64,000 bases of DNA from an uncultured Eubacteriales bacterium (GCA_902465435.1 CABQNH010000003.1:30432-94431), one strand, 5' to 3'. Positions 8,179-17,591 are shown, counted from the first letter of the stretch. The notes: generated by a model not told the origin, from the sequence alone. Numbers and translations are program-made.

Positions 8179-8886
8179 ATGGAAGAACGAATACAAAAAA
8201 TCCTCTCAAGCCGCGGCATGGCCTCCCGCCGTGCGGCGGAGGAATGGATCCGTCAGGGCAGGGTTCGTGTAAACGGGAGCACTGCCTGTCTTGGCGACAG
8301 CGCGGACCCCGTAAAGGACGTTATTGAGGTGGACGGCGTGCCGCTGCCGCGGGCGCCGGAGTACGTTTATATTCTGCTGAACAAGCCGCGCGGCTTTGTA
8401 ACGACGGCTGTCGATCCGCAGGGACGAAGAACGGTTCTGGAGCTGGTCGCGGACTGCGGGACGCGCGTCTATCCGGTTGGGCGGCTCGATCTGTTTTCAG
8501 AGGGGCTGCTGCTTCTGACGAATGACGGAGCGCTTGCAAATCATATGACGCACCCGAGCGGCTGCGTCCGGAAGGTGTACCATGTCTGGGTCAGCGGCTA
8601 CCGCGACGGCGCAGTGCGCCGTCTTTCCGAGCCGATCCAATTAGATGGCAGACGGATCCGTCGTCCGCTTGTCCGGCTCCTTTCGGAAAATGAGTGCGTC
8701 GCTATGCTGGAAATTACCATTTTTGAGGGGAGAAACCGGCAGATTCGGCGGATGTGCGAGCACGCCGGACTGAAGGTCACGCGCCTGAAGCGCGTGCAAG
8801 AGGGAGGCCTGATGCTTGGCACGCTCCCGGTCGGAAAGTGGCGGTATTTGACGCAGGCGGAATGCGCCGCACTGAAAGCGGATTAA
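8179..8886 (+). CDS. rluB: Large-subunit rRNA pseudouridine synthase, RluB family
   Basis: This 235-residue enzyme has an N-terminal S4 RNA-binding domain (about 3-60) and a RsuA/RluB/E/F catalytic domain with the active-site motif GRLDLFSEGL (Asp104). It converts a uridine in 23S rRNA to pseudouridine; the exact target is inferred from the family. Other conserved segments are LNKPRGFV (68-75) and the GRNRQIRRM motif near the C-terminus. The ATG at 8179 has GGGGGAG upstream. In Firmicutes this gene usually follows scpAB and dacF, as here. Confidence 0.93.
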   Translation: MEERIQKILSSRGMASRRAAEEWIRQGRVRVNGSTACLGDSADPVKDVIEVDGVPLPRAPEYVYILLNKPRGFVTTAVDPQGRRTVLELVADCGTRVYPVGRLDLFSEGLLLLTNDGALANHMTHPSGCVRKVYHVWVSGYRDGAVRRLSEPIQLDGRRIRRPLVRLLSENECVAMLEITIFEGRNRQIRRMCEHAGLKVTRLKRVQEGGLMLGTLPVGKWRYLTQAECAALKAD

Positions 8887-8908
8887 TTTGCAGGAATATG
8901 TTTCTTTC

Positions 8909-8937
8909 TTGCAAAACGGAGAAAAATCGTGTATGAT
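8909..8937 (+). promoter_or_regulatory. Sigma-A promoter for the rpiR-cmk-ispH operon
   Basis: TTGCAA (8909-8914), a 17-base spacer and TATGAT (8932-8937) lie 60 bases upstream of the ATG at 8998. Five downstream genes overlap or abut, so this promoter probably drives all of them. Confidence 0.75.
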
Positions 8938-8997
8938 ATTCTAAATTGTGTTTGCGCTTAGTGCGCAGGAATTCAGAGAGAAAAGGGGAGAGAAACT

Positions 8998-9864
8998 ATG
9001 CCGTCGTCGGATGTGCTTTCGGCCATTCAGGCAGGAATGAGCGGCTTCTCCAAGGGACAGAAGCTGATTGCAAAATATATTCTGGACTATTACGATAAGG
9101 CAGCGTTTATGACGGCCTGCGTGCTTGGCCGGACGGTCGGCGTATCTGAGTCTACTGTGGTGCGCTTTGCATTGGAGATCGGATTTTCCGGCTATCCCGC
9201 GATGCAGAAAGCACTGCAGGAGATGATCCTCAACCGCCTGACCTCGGTGCAGCGAATTGAGGTCGCAAACGATCGGATTGGCGATCAGGACATTGTTTCC
9301 ATGGTGCTGCAGGCGGATATCGATAAAATCCGCGCGACCAATGATGCCACGGATCGCGCTGCGTTTGACGGTGCGGTTGACGCAATTTTAGCGGCGAAGA
9401 ATATTTACATATTGGGTGTGCGTTCCTCGTCTGCGCTTGCGGGCTTTTTAGGCTTCTATTTCAATTATATGTTTGACAATGTGCACCTTGTAACGACATC
9501 GGCCTCCGGCGAGATGTTTGAGCATATTGTGCGGGTCGCGCCGGGCGATGTGGTGATCGGCATCAGCTTCCCGCGCTATTCTACCTCGACGATCAAGGCA
9601 ATCTCCCACTGTAAGAGCGTCGGCGCGACGGTGATTGCCCTGACGGATTCCATGCATTCGCCGGTCGGCAAGTGCGCGGACTATGTGCTGGTGGCAAAGA
9701 GCGATATGGTTTCTCTCGTCGATTCGCTGGTTGCGCCGATGAGCCTTATCAACGCGGTCATTGTGGCGATCGCAGCAAAACGGGAAAAGGAAGTCTCCCA
9801 CATCTTTACCAATCTCGAGCGCTTGTGGGATGAATACGAGGTTTACGAAAAAGTCGATGTATGA
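8998..9864 (+). CDS. RpiR/MurR-family transcriptional regulator
   Basis: This 288-residue regulator has an N-terminal HTH_6 helix-turn-helix (about 1-77, with VGVSESTVVRFALEIGFSGYP) and a SIS sugar-phosphate-binding domain (about 125-255, with ILGVRSSSALAGFL). Members respond to phosphosugars and control sugar or amino-sugar genes. No adjacent sugar-metabolism gene is present, so its regulon is unclear. The next gene starts within its last codons, making it the first cistron of an unusual operon with nucleotide, phospholipid and isoprenoid enzymes. Confidence 0.88.
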   Translation: MPSSDVLSAIQAGMSGFSKGQKLIAKYILDYYDKAAFMTACVLGRTVGVSESTVVRFALEIGFSGYPAMQKALQEMILNRLTSVQRIEVANDRIGDQDIVSMVLQADIDKIRATNDATDRAAFDGAVDAILAAKNIYILGVRSSSALAGFLGFYFNYMFDNVHLVTTSASGEMFEHIVRVAPGDVVIGISFPRYSTSTIKAISHCKSVGATVIALTDSMHSPVGKCADYVLVAKSDMVSLVDSLVAPMSLINAVIVAIAAKREKEVSHIFTNLERLWDEYEVYEKVDV

Positions 9865-11104
9865 TGTAATCGTGGTAGGCGGCGGCGCTGCGGGAATGTT
9901 CGCGGCAATTATTGCGGCAAGGAACGGCGCGCGTGTCGCCTTGTTCGAACAAAATGAACGGCTGGGGAAAAAGCTTGCCATTACCGGAAAGGGCCGCTGC
10001 AATGTGACCAATCATTGCGAGCCTGCGGATGTTCTCAAGAACGTTCCGCATAACGCACGCTTCCTGTTCAGCGCGGTGAACCGGTTCCCGCCGCAGGCCA
10101 TGGAGCAGTTTTTGGAGGACAACGGCTGCCCTGTGAAGGTCGAGCGGGGAAATCGCGTATTTCCTGCGTCGGATCGCTCCTTCTCTGTGATCGATGCGCT
10201 GGAGCGCGCAATGCGGGAAGGTGGGGTCACGCTTCGGCGCGGGCGCGTTCTTTCCGTTTTAGAGGAAAACGGGCAGGTTTGCGGCGTAAGAACGGCGCAG
10301 GAGAAGATTCTCAGTAAGCGGGTCATCCTCTGCACGGGCGGCGCCAGCTATCCCGCGACCGGCTCGCGGGGCGATGGCTATCGAATGGCGCAGGCACTGG
10401 GGCATACTGTGGTTCCGCCGGTCGGTTCGCTTGTGCCGCTGGAGCAGAACGGAACGGATTGCGCGAGAATGCAGGGCTTGTCCCTGCGTAATGTGGGAGT
10501 AAAGCTGCAGAATGCCCATGGAAAAATCGTATATGAGGATTTTGGCGAGCTGCTTTTTACACACTTCGGTGTTTCCGGGCCGACGGTGCTTTCCGCGAGC
10601 GCGCATATGGAGGGCGACGAGGGCTACACACTTATTCTGGATCTCAAGCCCGCGCTGGACGAGCAGAAGCTCGACGCGCGGATCCTCCGCGATTTTCAAA
10701 AATACCAGAATCGAAATCTGGAAAACGCACTTCTGGATTTATATCCAAGGACGATGATCCCGGTGCTGCTGGCGCGGCTGGCGCTTGCACCGGATACCAA
10801 AACAAATTTTGTGACGAAGCAGCAGCGGCATGCGCTGCTGGAGCTGACAAAGCGATTTCCGATTCAAATTTTAAAAAAGCGTCCGGTGGAGGAGGCAATC
10901 ATAACCTCCGGCGGTGTAAAGGTTTCCGAGGTGGATCCGAAAACCATGCAGTCTAAAAAAATTGCCGGACTGTATTTTGCCGGGGAGCTGCTGGACTGCG
11001 ACGCTTATACAGGCGGATTTAATTTGCAGATCGCCTGGTCGACCGCGTTTGCGGCGGGGACGGCTGTGTGCGCTGCCAATGGAAAAGAGGAACAAAATAC
11101 ATGA
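9857..11104 (+). CDS. NAD(P)/FAD-dependent oxidoreductase, HI0933/YhiN family
   Basis: This 415-residue flavoprotein begins with a Rossmann FAD-binding motif (VVGGGAAG, 6-13) and contains the family signature GKKLAITGKGRCNVTN (about 38-53) and a C-terminal GGFNLQIAWSTAFAAG segment. The reaction is not established for this family. The ATG at 9857 is preferred over a start at 9761 because it begins directly at the FAD motif, has GAGG at 9838-9841, and overlaps the rpiR end by only 8 bases. In Clostridia this gene commonly precedes cmk. Confidence 0.9.
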   Translation: MYDVIVVGGGAAGMFAAIIAARNGARVALFEQNERLGKKLAITGKGRCNVTNHCEPADVLKNVPHNARFLFSAVNRFPPQAMEQFLEDNGCPVKVERGNRVFPASDRSFSVIDALERAMREGGVTLRRGRVLSVLEENGQVCGVRTAQEKILSKRVILCTGGASYPATGSRGDGYRMAQALGHTVVPPVGSLVPLEQNGTDCARMQGLSLRNVGVKLQNAHGKIVYEDFGELLFTHFGVSGPTVLSASAHMEGDEGYTLILDLKPALDEQKLDARILRDFQKYQNRNLENALLDLYPRTMIPVLLARLALAPDTKTNFVTKQQRHALLELTKRFPIQILKKRPVEEAIITSGGVKVSEVDPKTMQSKKIAGLYFAGELLDCDAYTGGFNLQIAWSTAFAAGTAVCAANGKEEQNT

Positions 11105-11778
11105 AAAAGCATTATTCAGTTGCGATTGACGGCCCGGTCGGCGCAGGGAAAAGCACGATTGCCCGTCAGGTCGCGAAGGAGCTTGGCTTCTATTATGTGG
11201 ATACCGGCGCGATCTATCGCACGGTTGGCTACCACATGACGCTTATGGGCATTGGTCCGCGCGACGTGGACGGAATTACCCGCCTGATTGACGATGTCAA
11301 CCTGAAAATTACATATGACGAGGCAGGTCTTCAGCATATGCTGCTCAACGGCATGGATGTGACGGACGAAATTCGCACGCCGGAGGCCTCTATGGTCGCG
11401 TCCAAGATTGCGGCGCAGGCAGTCGTGCGCGACTATCTTCTGGAGCTGCAGCGCGCGCTTGCCGAGGAGCACAGCGTTGTGATGGACGGCCGGGATATCG
11501 GCACGGTCGTGCTTCCGCATGCCGATGTGAAGATTTTCCTGACGGCCGCGCCGGAGGTCAGGGCAAAGCGCCGCTATGACGAGCTGAAGGCGAAGGGGAA
11601 AGAGGTCCCCTTTGAGAAGGTACTGAGCGACCTGATGGCGCGCGACGAGCAGGATATGAACCGACCCATCGCGCCCCTGAAGTGCGCGAAGGACGCGATT
11701 CGTCTGGATACCTCGGCGCTGGATTTTGACGGCAGTGTGAAGGCTGTTCGGAAAATCATCGAGGAGAAGATCCAATGA
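11101..11778 (+). CDS. cmk: Cytidylate kinase
   Basis: This 225-residue enzyme phosphorylates CMP/dCMP to the diphosphates using ATP. The P-loop is GPVGAGKST (11-19), and the nucleotide-binding segment VMDGRDIGTVVLPHADVK and the LID region (RAKRRYDELKAKG) are clear. The ATG at 11101 overlaps the flavoprotein stop (ATGA) and has GAGGA upstream; an upstream frame start at 11068 lies inside that gene and is rejected. The cmk-plsC-ispH/rpsA order is conserved across Clostridia. Confidence 0.96.
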   Translation: MKKHYSVAIDGPVGAGKSTIARQVAKELGFYYVDTGAIYRTVGYHMTLMGIGPRDVDGITRLIDDVNLKITYDEAGLQHMLLNGMDVTDEIRTPEASMVASKIAAQAVVRDYLLELQRALAEEHSVVMDGRDIGTVVLPHADVKIFLTAAPEVRAKRRYDELKAKGKEVPFEKVLSDLMARDEQDMNRPIAPLKCAKDAIRLDTSALDFDGSVKAVRKIIEEKIQ

Positions 11779-12380
11779 CAGAGCCATCCAACCGTTTTTA
11801 CCGTTTTGTCTATTATCCGCTGCGCTGCATCTTTGGCCTTGCGCATCCGGTGATGCGGGCGAAGGGACAGGAGAATATCCCAGAGGGCGCCTGCATTTTT
11901 GCAGCGAACCACCGCGGCATTGTCGACCCCTTTTGGGTGATCTTCGGCTACCATCCGCGCCGCCTGTTTTACTCCATGGCGAAAATCGAGCTGTTTCGGA
12001 TCCCGGTCGTTCGTTGGTTTATTCGGAAGCTGGGCGCGTTCCCGGTCGACCGGGACGGCAGCGACGTCAATGCCATCAAGTATGCAATGCGGATGCTGAA
12101 GAATAACGAAAAGCTGCTGATTTTTCCGGAAGGTACACGCGTAAAGAAGGGAAAGGTCGTCACGGCGAAGTCTGGTGTGGCGCTTCTGGCCAGCCGGATG
12201 GGCGTGCCGGTCGTACCGGTCTATCTCTCGACGAAGCGGCGTTTCCTTAGCCCGATGCGTGTGGTATACGGTGAGCCGTATCGAATTGAGACAAGCTCGC
12301 GTCGGCCCTCACAGGAGGAGCTGGAAACCCTGACAGAGGAACTGATGCGAAAAATCTACGCATTGGGGGAGACGGTATGA
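11775..12380 (+). CDS. plsC: 1-acylglycerol-3-phosphate O-acyltransferase
   Basis: This 201-residue membrane-associated acyltransferase makes phosphatidic acid. It has the catalytic NHRGIVD block (His46, Asp51) and the FPEGTR block (117-122, Glu119) of the PlsC family, plus the third conserved segment VPVVPVYL. It is short, as in Firmicutes orthologues. It overlaps both neighbours by ATGA, so translation is coupled across cmk-plsC-ispH. Confidence 0.93.
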   Translation: MTEPSNRFYRFVYYPLRCIFGLAHPVMRAKGQENIPEGACIFAANHRGIVDPFWVIFGYHPRRLFYSMAKIELFRIPVVRWFIRKLGAFPVDRDGSDVNAIKYAMRMLKNNEKLLIFPEGTRVKKGKVVTAKSGVALLASRMGVPVVPVYLSTKRRFLSPMRVVYGEPYRIETSSRRPSQEELETLTEELMRKIYALGETV

Positions 12381-14344
12381 GCATCCGCGTCGCAAGGACG
12401 GCGGGCTTCTGCTTCGGCGTGGATCGGGCGGTCGAGGTCGTGGAGAAAACCGTGCGGGAGGGAAAACGCGCCGTTACGCTCGGCCCCATTATCCATAATC
12501 GCCATGTTGTTGCGCATTTTGAGGCGCTCGGTGTGCGCGAAATCTCAGATCCGGATGAGATCCCGGAGGGCTGCGCGGTTATTATCCGCTCGCACGGCAT
12601 CCCCAAGGCGACCTATGAAACGCTGGTTTCCCGGGGACTTGAAATAATCGATGCGACCTGTCCCTTTGTCAAGCGCATCCACCACATTGTCGAGCAGGCA
12701 AAGCAAAAGGGCAGGCGTCCCGTCATAATTGGCACGAGAACGCACCCGGAGGTCGTCGCGATTGCCGGCTGGTGTGAGGATCCGCTGATTTTTGAATCCG
12801 CAGAGGAATTACAAAAATGGCTGAAATTGGATGATGAGAACCGCCATATTCCGATTCTGATGGTCAGCCAGACAACGAGCACGCAAAAAATTTGGGATAG
12901 CTGTTCGAAAATCGTAAAAAAACTATGTACAAATCACGAAATCTTTGATACAATATGCAAAGCGACTGAAAAAAGGCAGGAAGAGGCTGCAGTGCTTTCC
13001 GCGCAGTGTGACACCATGATTGTTGTTGGCGACGCCGGAAGCTCCAATACCAAGCGCCTTGCCCAAATTTGCAGGACAAGCTGCCCTGCCGTTTTGCTCG
13101 TCGATCAGGCGAGCGAGCTGCATGAGGCGGATTTTTCGGGCGCAACGGATATCGGCATCACAGCGGGAGCATCGACTCCGGCGTGGATAATAAAGGAGGT
13201 CATCAACAAAATGAGCGAAATTAAGAACATTGATACTGCTGCAGAGGAGAACTTCGAGACACTGCTCGAGCAGTCTATCAAGACTTTAAATACAGGAGAT
13301 AAGGTTACCGGTGTAGTCACAGCGATTAACTCGGCGGAAGTCCAGGTTGATCTCGGCACGAAGTATGCAGGCTATATTCCCTATGACGAAGTCAGTGCCG
13401 ATCCTTCTGTAAAGGCGGAGGACGTTCTCCATGTCGGCGACGAGATCGAGGTCTTTGTCGTTCGTGTGTCGGACGTCGAGGGTGTGATTCAGCTTTCGAG
13501 AAAGAAGCTCGAGGGCCTGAAGGTATGGGACGACGTCGAAGCGGCCTGCGAGAGCAAGGAGCCGGTCGAGGGCGTCATCACGGAAGAGAATAAGGGCGGA
13601 TTGGTCGCTAACGTCAAGGGCGTTCGCGTCTTTATCCCTGCTTCGCAGTCCGGCGTTGCCAAGGGCGGCGAGCTGTCCGCGCTCAAGGGCAAGACCGTCA
13701 AGATGCGCATCACCGAGGTCAATCGCGCACGCCGCAGAGTTGTCGGCTCGATTCGTGCCGTCGCAGCGGAGCAGCGCAGAGCCGCACAGGAAAAGATCTG
13801 GAGCGAGATCGAGGTCGGCAAGAAGTATAAGGGCGTTGTGAAGTCTCTGACCTCCTACGGCGCATTCGTCGATATCGGCGGCGTGGACGGCATGGTGCAT
13901 GTGACGGAGCTGTCCTGGCGCAGAATTAAGAATCCCGCTGAGGTCGTTAAGGTCGGCGACGAGATCGAGGTCTACGTCATTAGCTATGATCCCGAAAAGA
14001 AGAAGATCTCGCTGGGCTACAAGACCGACGAGATGAACCCGTGGACGCAGTTCCTCAGCCGCTTCCATGTTGGCGACGTCGTAGACGCCAAGATCGTGAA
14101 GCTGATGACCTTCGGCGCTTTCGCCGAGATCATTCCCGGCGTGGACGGCCTGATCCATATCAGCCAGATTGCGGATCGCCGCATCGAGAAGCCGGAGGAC
14201 GTTCTTTCTGAGGGTCAGGAAGTTAAGGTTAAGATTATCGATATCGACGAGGAGCACAAGAGAATCTCCCTCTCCATTCGTGCCCTGCTCGAGCCGTCTG
14301 CCGAAGAGGCTGACGCTGAGGCTGCCGAGGAAGCAGCAGAGTAA
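12377..14344 (+). CDS. ispH: Bifunctional HMBPP reductase / 30S ribosomal protein S1 (IspH-RpsA fusion)
   Basis: This is a 655-residue fusion. Residues 1 to about 282 are IspH, the [4Fe-4S] enzyme that makes IPP and DMAPP in the last step of the MEP isoprenoid pathway; the three cluster cysteines are Cys12, Cys95 and Cys194, with SQTTSTQ near 164. After a short linker there are four S1 RNA-binding domains starting near 307, 394, 481 and 565, the last two being the best S1 matches (SYGAFVDIGGVDGMVHVTEL and its copy). The tail is acidic. Such fusions are known in Clostridia. A terminator follows at 14366-14399. Confidence 0.96.
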   Translation: MSIRVARTAGFCFGVDRAVEVVEKTVREGKRAVTLGPIIHNRHVVAHFEALGVREISDPDEIPEGCAVIIRSHGIPKATYETLVSRGLEIIDATCPFVKRIHHIVEQAKQKGRRPVIIGTRTHPEVVAIAGWCEDPLIFESAEELQKWLKLDDENRHIPILMVSQTTSTQKIWDSCSKIVKKLCTNHEIFDTICKATEKRQEEAAVLSAQCDTMIVVGDAGSSNTKRLAQICRTSCPAVLLVDQASELHEADFSGATDIGITAGASTPAWIIKEVINKMSEIKNIDTAAEENFETLLEQSIKTLNTGDKVTGVVTAINSAEVQVDLGTKYAGYIPYDEVSADPSVKAEDVLHVGDEIEVFVVRVSDVEGVIQLSRKKLEGLKVWDDVEAACESKEPVEGVITEENKGGLVANVKGVRVFIPASQSGVAKGGELSALKGKTVKMRITEVNRARRRVVGSIRAVAAEQRRAAQEKIWSEIEVGKKYKGVVKSLTSYGAFVDIGGVDGMVHVTELSWRRIKNPAEVVKVGDEIEVYVISYDPEKKKISLGYKTDEMNPWTQFLSRFHVGDVVDAKIVKLMTFGAFAEIIPGVDGLIHISQIADRRIEKPEDVLSEGQEVKVKIIDIDEEHKRISLSIRALLEPSAEEADAEAAEEAAE

Positions 14345-14365
14345 TCTGCCAAATATGCAGTGAAA

Positions 14366-14399
14366 AATCCGGGGCAGTTACATGCTCCGGATTTTTTTT
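14366..14399 (+). terminator. Terminator of the rpiR-ispH operon
   Basis: ATCCGGGGCA (14367-14376) pairs with TGCTCCGGAT (14383-14392) with one G-T wobble around a 6-base loop, followed by eight T residues. This is a textbook Rho-independent terminator. Confidence 0.9.
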
Positions 14400-14411
14400 G
14401 AGGAAAGAGTT

Positions 14412-14696
14412 ATGGTAAAGCATATTGTTTTTTACACGCTTCGCGAGGACTGCGACAAGCCGCAGGCAATTGCGGAAATCAAAAATGCACTGGAGGCCTT
14501 GAACGGTCAGATCGAGGGCTTATTTAAGCTGGAAATCCGACCGACACTGCAAGGCGCATTCGATTATGTTCTTTATTCCGAATTTGCGGATGCGACGGCG
14601 CTTGCGGCGTATCAGAAGGATCCCAGGCATCTTGCCGTAAAGCCCCTCGTGCACGGCTATATTGCGCAGCGCGCGGCGGCGGACTATCTCCTTTAA
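14412..14696 (+). CDS. Dabb-domain (stress-responsive A/B barrel) protein
   Basis: This 94-residue protein has the Dabb fold signature: an N-terminal KHIVFYTL strand, a helix with AIAEIKNALEALNGQI, and the C-terminal DPRHLAVKPLVHGYI block. Small Dabb proteins form dimeric alpha-beta barrels; few have a defined biochemical role. The ATG at 14412 with AGGAAAGAG upstream is preferred to a start at 14382, which lies within the terminator hairpin. It sits between the ispH operon terminator and the O-acyltransferase genes and may be monocistronic. Confidence 0.82.
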   Translation: MVKHIVFYTLREDCDKPQAIAEIKNALEALNGQIEGLFKLEIRPTLQGAFDYVLYSEFADATALAAYQKDPRHLAVKPLVHGYIAQRAAADYLL

Positions 14697-14741
14697 GGCA
14701 GCGCGGCTTCTCCAGTAAGAAGAGAAATACATGACGATGCA

Positions 14742-14770
14742 AATTGCAGGGATATGGATGTCCTGCAATT
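14742..14770 (+). promoter_or_regulatory. Hairpin upstream of the MBOAT gene
   Basis: AATTGCAGG (14742-14750) pairs with CCTGCAATT (14762-14770) around an 11-base loop, without a T-run. It covers an alternative ATG at 14754 and ends 16 bases before the preferred start at 14787. Confidence 0.4.
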
Positions 14771-14786
14771 GCGCAGCGGAGGGTAT

Positions 14787-16196
14787 ATGGTTTTTAGCAG
14801 TTTTTCATTCCTGTTTTTGTTCCTGCCCGCGGTCTTTGCGGCGTATTTTTGTATACCGCAGCGCTTCCGCGCGGCAAGAAACGTTGTTCTGCTGGTTTTC
14901 AGTCTGCTGTTTTACTTCTGGGGCGAACCGAAGGGCATCTTTGTCATGCTGTTTGTGATTGCGCTGTGCTATACGGCTGCACTTTTTATGGAGCGCAGCA
15001 AGAGCAGGCACAGCAAAAAAATATGGCTGTGCATTGCGACGGTGGGCAGCCTTGCCATGCTGCTTTATTATAAGTATTTCGGTTTTCTGGTGGAAAATTG
15101 CAACCGTCTGTTTGGAACGGGCTTTTCAATCGGAAAAATCATTATGCCCATCGGCATTTCGTTCTTCACATTTCAGACGCTCAGCTATGTATTTGACGTT
15201 TACATGGGAACGGTTCCCGCACAAAAGAATCCGGCGTATGTTGCGCTGTATGTGAGCCTGTTTCCGCAGCTGGTCGCCGGGCCGATCGTTCGCTATGAAA
15301 CGGTTGCGCAGGAAATCACGGTACGCAAGGAAAGTCGGGATGACTTTTACGAGGGAATGTGCCGTTTCCTTGTCGGGTTCGGGAAGAAAATGCTGCTGGC
15401 GAATCCGCTGGGGGATGTTGCTGCCACGATCTTTGCCATGCAGGCGGGAAGCCGTTCCGCGCTCCTGGCGTGGGTCGGCGCGGTTCTGTTCGCATTTCAG
15501 ATCCTCTATGATTTCTCCGGCTATTCCGACATGGCGATCGGCCTTGGCAGAATGTTCGGCTTTCATTTCCTGGAGAACTTCAACGATCCCTACATCAGCA
15601 AATCCATTACGGAATTCTGGCGGCGCTGGCATATTTCGCTGAGCACATGGTTCCGTGACTATATCTACATACCACTGGGCGGAAACCGCAAGGGGAAGGC
15701 GCGGCAGATCCTGAACATCCTGATCGTTTGGGCGCTTACGGGGCTCTGGCACGGTGCAAGCTGGAACTTTGTGCTCTGGGGACTGTATTTTGCGGGAATC
15801 CTGCTGCTTGAAAAGTTTGTTTTGCAGCGCTTCCTGCGGAAGCTTCCGGCGTTCTTTCAGCATCTTTACGCACTGATCCTCATCCTGTTCGGGTGGGTGA
15901 TTTTTAACTGCACGAGCCTCGGCGCAATTCGCGATTACTTCTCCAGTATGTTTGCGTTCTCCAGTGTAACGAAGACCGACTTGGCGTATCTTAGCTTCCT
16001 GCTGCGCAAAAACTGGGCGGAGCTTCTGTTTGCCGTGCTGCTGGCAACGCCGCTGCTTCGCACGATGCATGCAAAATACAGCGACCGTACCGGCTGGCAG
16101 CTCCTGCGAATTGCCGTGCTGCTCGGCGTGTTTGCGCTGTCTCTGCTTGCGCTTGCTTCGACCTCGTTCAATCCGTTTATCTATTTCCGCTTCTGA
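14787..16196 (+). CDS. MBOAT-family O-acyltransferase (AlgI/DltB type)
   Basis: This 469-residue polytopic membrane protein has about 10-12 hydrophobic segments and the MBOAT signatures SITEFWRRWHISLSTWFRDY (His282) and GLWHGASWNF (catalytic His322). AlgI-type MBOATs carry acetyl groups across the membrane for O-acetylation of extracellular polysaccharide; the actual glycan here is unknown. The first hydrophobic helix begins at the ATG at 14787 (GGAGG at 14778), so that start is preferred over 14754. The stop overlaps the next gene region, and the DHHW protein that follows is its usual partner. Confidence 0.9.
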   Translation: MVFSSFSFLFLFLPAVFAAYFCIPQRFRAARNVVLLVFSLLFYFWGEPKGIFVMLFVIALCYTAALFMERSKSRHSKKIWLCIATVGSLAMLLYYKYFGFLVENCNRLFGTGFSIGKIIMPIGISFFTFQTLSYVFDVYMGTVPAQKNPAYVALYVSLFPQLVAGPIVRYETVAQEITVRKESRDDFYEGMCRFLVGFGKKMLLANPLGDVAATIFAMQAGSRSALLAWVGAVLFAFQILYDFSGYSDMAIGLGRMFGFHFLENFNDPYISKSITEFWRRWHISLSTWFRDYIYIPLGGNRKGKARQILNILIVWALTGLWHGASWNFVLWGLYFAGILLLEKFVLQRFLRKLPAFFQHLYALILILFGWVIFNCTSLGAIRDYFSSMFAFSSVTKTDLAYLSFLLRKNWAELLFAVLLATPLLRTMHAKYSDRTGWQLLRIAVLLGVFALSLLALASTSFNPFIYFRF

Positions 16197-16207
16197 TGAG
16201 GTGTCCC

Positions 16208-17398
16208 ATGAAAAAATGGTATCAATTTCTTCTGCTCGTGCCGGTGTTGGCGCTTTTGTATCTGCTCCCGATGCTCACGGCCTATCGCTATCAAAAGGCG
16301 CCGATCTCCTATTCCATGGAGGAAAACAGAAACCTGAGCGTGATGCCCGTGCTGGAGAAGAATGCACTTTGGAGCGGCGAATACTTTTCCGATGTGGAGA
16401 GCTTCTTCTCCGACCATGTGTATGGAAGAAATTCGCTGCTGCGTCTTAACACAAGACTGCAGCTGCTTCGACGTTCGCCCTCGGTCAGCAACGTTCTTTT
16501 GACAAAGCAGACACTCCTTCCGGAGTTTTCAATTGACATCGCGTATCTGGAGCCGGATCAGGCTGCGGCAAACGAGATGGCGGAGCGGCTTGCGGCAATT
16601 CACCGACAGGTCGAGAGTTACGGCGGCGTTTTCCTGTATATGTCGGTTCCGACCATGTATTCGGCGCGACTGGAAAACTATCCTTCCTATGCCGTCTCCC
16701 CGGAAACCATGACGGTGGAGCGCGAGGCTGCCCTGACGGCGCAGCTGAGCCGACTCGGCGTACCGTATCTTGCCATGCGGGAGCGTTATGCGGCTTACGG
16801 AAACATGACGGATCTGTACTATAAGGTCGATCATCACTATTCCATTCGCGGCGCATATGCCTGCTACTTGGAGCTGTGCAGCTATCTGGAGCAGGAAGGC
16901 GTTCCCGTCCCGGTTTTGACGCAGGAGGAAATCTCCTTTGAAGCGCTGCCGAATCCCTTCCAGGGAACCTACAGCCGGAAGCTCTATGGGCTTTCTCCTG
17001 TCACGGAGGCACTGGAGGTCTATCGCACGGAACGCTCCGTTCCTTATTCCCGCTGGGATAACGGCGAACGAACCGACGCGCCGGTACAAAACATTCCGGA
17101 TAATTCCTGGCAGAACGTTTACTACGGCTGTTTTATGGGCGGAGATCAGGCGGAAACCATTGTACAGACCAACCGGCCTGAGCTGCCCAGCATTCTGATT
17201 GTTGGCGATTCCTTTACAAATGCGGTAGAGTCACTTGCCTATCTGAGCTTTGATGAAATGCGCAGCCTGGATTACCGCCATTACAAGGGAATGAGCCTTC
17301 CGGATTATATCGCCGAGTACCAGCCGGACGTTGTGCTCATTCTGCGCGACGATTCCGTAGCACTCACGCTGGAGGGAAACGGAAACCTGATCGGCTGA
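16208..17398 (+). CDS. DHHW-family (AlgX/AlgJ-like) extracytoplasmic acetylation protein
   Basis: This 396-residue protein has an N-terminal signal anchor (about 3-27) and an SGNH-like extracellular domain. The DHH motif is at 208-210 (KVDHHYS) and the nucleophile block GDSF places Ser335. Such proteins act with an MBOAT partner to transfer acetyl groups to cell-surface polysaccharide. An ATG four codons upstream (16196) overlaps the MBOAT stop as TGATG; 16208 is preferred because GAGGTG precedes it and the signal anchor starts there. A terminator shared with the convergent gene lies at 17496-17541. Confidence 0.85.
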   Translation: MKKWYQFLLLVPVLALLYLLPMLTAYRYQKAPISYSMEENRNLSVMPVLEKNALWSGEYFSDVESFFSDHVYGRNSLLRLNTRLQLLRRSPSVSNVLLTKQTLLPEFSIDIAYLEPDQAAANEMAERLAAIHRQVESYGGVFLYMSVPTMYSARLENYPSYAVSPETMTVEREAALTAQLSRLGVPYLAMRERYAAYGNMTDLYYKVDHHYSIRGAYACYLELCSYLEQEGVPVPVLTQEEISFEALPNPFQGTYSRKLYGLSPVTEALEVYRTERSVPYSRWDNGERTDAPVQNIPDNSWQNVYYGCFMGGDQAETIVQTNRPELPSILIVGDSFTNAVESLAYLSFDEMRSLDYRHYKGMSLPDYIAEYQPDVVLILRDDSVALTLEGNGNLIG

Positions 17399-17495
17399 GC
17401 TTCTATGAGGCTGCCGAATCAATAAGCAGGCCGCCGTACTCGGAACCAAAATGGAAGGCGGCTATAGCATCAGTTGACAAGAAGAAAACATAGAA

Positions 17496-17541
17496 GCCCG
17501 GAACCCTTTCAAGCCATGATTGGCGGGAAAGGGTTCCGGGC
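17496..17541. terminator. Bidirectional terminator between convergent genes
   Basis: A perfect 15-bp stem (17496-17510 with 17527-17541) encloses a 16-base loop. It lies between the convergent DHHW gene and the minus-strand glycosidase gene. The minus-strand side is followed by a T-rich tract, the plus side by only a weak one. Confidence 0.7.
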
Positions 17542-17591
17542 GTTCTAACTATTTTGTGCGGCAGAAGCTTCAGTCAAGGCAGAAGCTTTTG

